From NCBI RefSeq assembly GCF_027497255.1, contig NZ_CP114903.1, positions 2,542,001 through 2,606,000 of the forward strand: a DNA stretch of 64,000 bases, in the 5' to 3' direction. The translations under genes were made by a program, and so were the position numbers. A model generated the notes under the pieces. The model was not told where the DNA came from, ran no database searches, and worked only from the letters and a program-made list of their open reading frames with translations. Of the stretch, positions 61,980 through 64,000 are shown piece after piece. The DNA is from Micromonospora sp. WMMD882 (GTDB lineage Bacteria > Actinomycetota > Actinomycetes > Mycobacteriales > Micromonosporaceae). The stretch's first letter is position 1, and every line of letters begins with the position of its first letter.

Positions 61980-62783
61980 TCAGGCGCGGCAGAGGATCTC
62001 GCCGTGCAGGATGGCGAACCAGCCGTCGTCGGCGGCGGCCCACTCGCGCCAGCCGTCGGAGAGCCGGGCCAGGTCCGCCGGGGTGGCCAGGCCGGTGGCC
62101 AGCGCCTGGTCGGCCAGCGCCGAGCGGCGGATCCGGTCGGCCCACATGCCGCCCCACCACTGCCGGTCCTGCCCGGTGGCGAAGCACCAGGTGCTCGCGG
62201 TCGCGGTGACCTCGGTGAAACCGGCGGCCCGGGCCCAGGACAGCAGCCGCCGGCCGGCGTCGGGCTCACCGCCGTTGGCGCGGGCGGCCCGCTGGTAGAG
62301 GGCGAGCCAGTCGTCCAGCGCCGGCACCCGGGGGTACCAGGTGAACGCGGCGTAGTCGCTGTCCCGGGCGGCGACGACCCCGCCGGGCCGGCACACCCGG
62401 CGCATCTCGCCCAACGCCCGGACCGGGTCGGCGACGTGCTGGAGCACCTGATGGGCGTGGACCACGTCGTACGTGGCGTCGGGCAGGTCGAGCGCGTGCA
62501 CGTCGGCGACCCGGAACTCGATGTCGTCCCGTCCCCGGGAACGGGCCTCGGCGCGGGCCAGGCCGAGCGCCTCCCCGGTCACCTCGACGGCGGTGACCCG
62601 GGCGACCCGGGCGGCCAGGTCGGCCGTGATGGTGCCGGGTCCGCAGCCGACGTCGAGCAGTGCCGACTCCGGGGTGAGGTACGGCAGGAGGTAGCCGGCC
62701 GAGTTCTCCGCGGTACGCCAGCGGTGCGAGCGCAGCACCGTCTCGTGGTGCCCGTGGGTGTAGACGTTGCGGGTGACGGCCAT
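61980..62783 (-). CDS. Class I SAM-dependent methyltransferase (type 11)
   Basis: The 267-residue UbiE/Methyltransf_11-type enzyme has motif I ALLDVGCGPGTITADLAARV, motif II VTAVEVTGEAL, VADVHALDLPDATYDVVHAH (motif IV) and MRRVCRPGGVVAARDSDYA. The N-terminus YTHGHHETVLRSHRWRTAENSAGYL is shared by a group of actinomycete methyltransferases of unknown substrate. The ATG follows GAGGAGG at about 8 bases. It is not linked to an obvious pathway. Confidence 0.88.
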   Translation of the reverse strand: MAVTRNVYTHGHHETVLRSHRWRTAENSAGYLLPYLTPESALLDVGCGPGTITADLAARVARVTAVEVTGEALGLARAEARSRGRDDIEFRVADVHALDLPDATYDVVHAHQVLQHVADPVRALGEMRRVCRPGGVVAARDSDYAAFTWYPRVPALDDWLALYQRAARANGGEPDAGRRLLSWARAAGFTEVTATASTWCFATGQDRQWWGGMWADRIRRSALADQALATGLATPADLARLSDGWREWAAADDGWFAILHGEILCRA

Positions 62784-62864
62784 CGCGGGACCTCCTCGTT
62801 CCGGGTGCCCCGACGGTAGCCGCCGCGTCCCTCGATGCGGGACGATTTTCCCGACAGGTGGACT

Positions 62865-63887
62865 TCAGGCGTTCTCCGGGCGGGCCCGGGACGGCTGCAC
62901 CCGCTTCGGTTCGCCGGGCATCTTCGGATGGTCCGGCGGGTACGGCAGGTCACCCGAGCCGGCGGCGTCGTCCCGGTCGGCCCAGTCCAGCAGGGGGGTG
63001 ATGTCCCACGGGTCGTCGTCGATGCCGGCGTGCGGGTCGCCGCGCTCGGCCAGCCGGGCCGGCACGCTGCCCAGGTGGAGGTCGTCCGGGTCGACGTCGG
63101 GCAGCTCGTCCCACTCCACCGGGGTGGAGACGGTGGCCCGCGCGTTGGCCCGCAGCGAGTACGCGCAGGCGATCGTCCGGTCCCGGGCCATCTGGTTGTA
63201 GTCGACGAAGACGTGCGCCCCGCGCTGCTCCTTCCACCACGCTGTGGTGATCAGGTCGGGGCGGCGACGCTCCAGCTCCCGGGCCAGCGCGATGGTCGCC
63301 CGACGCACCTCGGTGAACGTCCAGCGCGGGGCGATGCGCAGATAGACGTGCACCCCCCGGCCGCCGGAGGTCTTCGGCCAGCCGGTGACGCCCAACTCGT
63401 CGAGGAGGGCACGCAGCTCACCGGCGGCGGTCACCGCGTCGGCGAAGTCGGTGCCCGGCTGCGGATCCAGGTCGATCCGCAGCTCGTCGGGGCGGTCCAC
63501 GTCGGCGGAGCGCACCGGCCACGGGTGGAACACGATCGTCCCCATCTGGGCGGCCCACGCCACGTGCGCCAGGTCGGCCGGGCAGAGCTCGTCGGCGCCA
63601 CGCCCGCTGGGGAACTCGATCCGGGCGGTCTCGACCCAGGGCGGGACGCCCCGGGACGGCACCCGCTTCTGGAAGAACATCTCCCCCTCGACGCCGTCGG
63701 GGAAGCGTTGCAGCGTCGTCGGGCGACGCCGCAACGCCCGCATGATGCCGTCGCCGACCGCGAGGTAGTAGTGGAAGACGTCCGCCTTGGTGAACCCGGG
63801 GCCCGGATAGATCACCCGGTCCGGGCTGCTCAACCGGACCGCGCGCCCGGCGACCTCGACCTCGACGGCCTTGCTGGTGCCACCCAT
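62865..63887 (-). CDS. Stand-alone LigD-type polymerase/primase (archaeo-eukaryotic primase fold)
   Basis: The 340-residue protein has an N-terminal block SSPDRVIYPGPGFTKADVFHYYL. The Mg2+-binding DxD lies in LRIDLDPQPGTDF, GWPKTSGGRGVHVYLRI is the nucleotide-binding SGGRG, and VFVDYNQMARDRTIACAYSL is a conserved basic patch. There is no ligase or phosphoesterase domain. Such proteins (PolD/LigD-Pol) add ribonucleotides and fill gaps in end-joining or excision repair, and pair with LigC. Ku is not in the window. A TATGGT -10 box 6 bases before the ATG indicates a leaderless transcript divergent from msrB. Confidence 0.92.
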   Translation of the reverse strand: MGGTSKAVEVEVAGRAVRLSSPDRVIYPGPGFTKADVFHYYLAVGDGIMRALRRRPTTLQRFPDGVEGEMFFQKRVPSRGVPPWVETARIEFPSGRGADELCPADLAHVAWAAQMGTIVFHPWPVRSADVDRPDELRIDLDPQPGTDFADAVTAAGELRALLDELGVTGWPKTSGGRGVHVYLRIAPRWTFTEVRRATIALARELERRRPDLITTAWWKEQRGAHVFVDYNQMARDRTIACAYSLRANARATVSTPVEWDELPDVDPDDLHLGSVPARLAERGDPHAGIDDDPWDITPLLDWADRDDAAGSGDLPYPPDHPKMPGEPKRVQPSRARPENA

Positions 63888-63893
63888 TCCGCG

Positions 63894-63899
63894 ACCATA
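63894..63899 (-). promoter_or_regulatory. -10 box for leaderless LigD-type polymerase gene
   Basis: TATGGT (minus strand) is followed by 6 bases and the ATG at 63887. Confidence 0.55.
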
Positions 63900-63922
63900 T
63901 GCCAGCCGGGTGACACCCGGCG

Positions 63923-63928
63923 TACCGT
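63923..63928 (+). promoter_or_regulatory. -10 box for leaderless msrB
   Basis: TACCGT is followed by 6 bases and the GTG at 63935. The two divergent -10 boxes are only 23 bases apart, so polymerases starting at either would overlap. Confidence 0.5.
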
Positions 63929-63934
63929 TGACGG

Positions 63935-64000
63935 GTGAGTCTTTCCGACAACGAACTGCCCCGCACCGAGGACGAGTGGCGGGTCCGGCTGACCCCGGAG
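63935..64000 (+). CDS. msrB: Peptide-methionine (R)-S-oxide reductase, N-terminus only
   Basis: The 22 codons before the right edge read MSLSDNELPRTEDEWRVRLT followed by PE. The ExEWRxxLTPE pattern is the conserved N-terminal helix of MsrB, which reduces methionine-R-sulfoxide in proteins with a selenol or thiol mechanism. The catalytic and zinc-binding cysteines lie beyond the window, so the call rests on this short match alone. The GTG start is supported by the leaderless -10 box. Confidence 0.7.
   Translation, partial: MSLSDNELPRTEDEWRVRLTPE

Overview
The window is very GC-rich, with frequent GTG starts, tightly packed operons with 4-base ATGA/GTGA overlaps, and mycothiol-type, DevR/DosR-type and CebR-type gene families. 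Together these point to a filamentous actinomycete, most likely in the Micromonosporaceae. This is an inference from gene content; no rRNA lies in the window. Many genes show a TANNNT or NANNNT hexamer exactly 6-7 bases before the start codon and no Shine-Dalgarno sequence, so leaderless mRNAs are probably common here.

Layout: (1) 1-1660: a diacylglycerol-kinase-type lipid kinase running off the left edge, then an HTH + double-Clp_N pair behind an operator-covered leaderless promoter. (2) 1.9-13.6 kb: a dormancy/hypoxia-type block with two universal stress proteins, phosphoketolase, a small secreted protein, a P1B-type ATPase, two Acg-like nitroreductases, a GAF-GAF histidine kinase and a DevR-like regulator. 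A 14-base motif, GGGAC-N4-GGCCC, recurs five times in the promoter regions of this block. (3) 13.7-18.5 kb: a multicopper oxidase and two near-identical tRNA blocks (Val-Gly and Val-Cys-Gly), which flank a VirD4/TraG-like degenerate ATPase and a membrane zinc-ribbon protein. (4) 18.8-21 kb: a TetR regulator, a DinB-like protein and an exported protein.

(5) 21.2-26.6 kb: a methyltransferase-P450 pair facing bioF-bioD, divergent from bioB-bsaP; bsaP has a repeat-expanded N terminus, and bioA is absent. (6) 26.6-28 kb: minisatellites, a repeated 45-base palindrome and an AbiEi/DUF559-type protein. (7) 28-31 kb: a secreted GH9-CBM3-FN3-FN3-CBM2 cellulase with a CebR box. (8) 31.4-38 kb: aldehyde dehydrogenase, VOC protein, an ACT + ACT-GNAT pair, and a phosphotransferase + acyl-CoA dehydrogenase pair. 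(9) 38.1-44.2 kb: the cellobiose uptake locus cebEFG-bglC plus cebR, with two CebR boxes. Cellulase, importer, beta-glucosidase and repressor form one cellulose-utilisation regulon.

(10) 44.4-45.8 kb: a pRiA4b ORF-3-like protein and a tiny cysteine-rich ORF coupled to a RibD-type reductase. (11) 46.0-52.4 kb: a four-gene operon coding for a HerA-like ATPase, SbcD (Mre11), SbcC (Rad50) and a NurA-like nuclease. This matches the archaeal DNA-end-resection operon and is the strongest candidate for an under-described system in the window. The HerA-like protein also ends in an SSB-type acidic tip. (12) 52.4-64 kb: a spermidine-synthase-like methyltransferase, an ECF sigma/anti-sigma/lipoprotein group, an AlkA-type glycosylase, a LigC-type DNA ligase and a LigD-type polymerase, a secreted peptidase, membrane and methyltransferase genes, and the start of msrB at the right edge.
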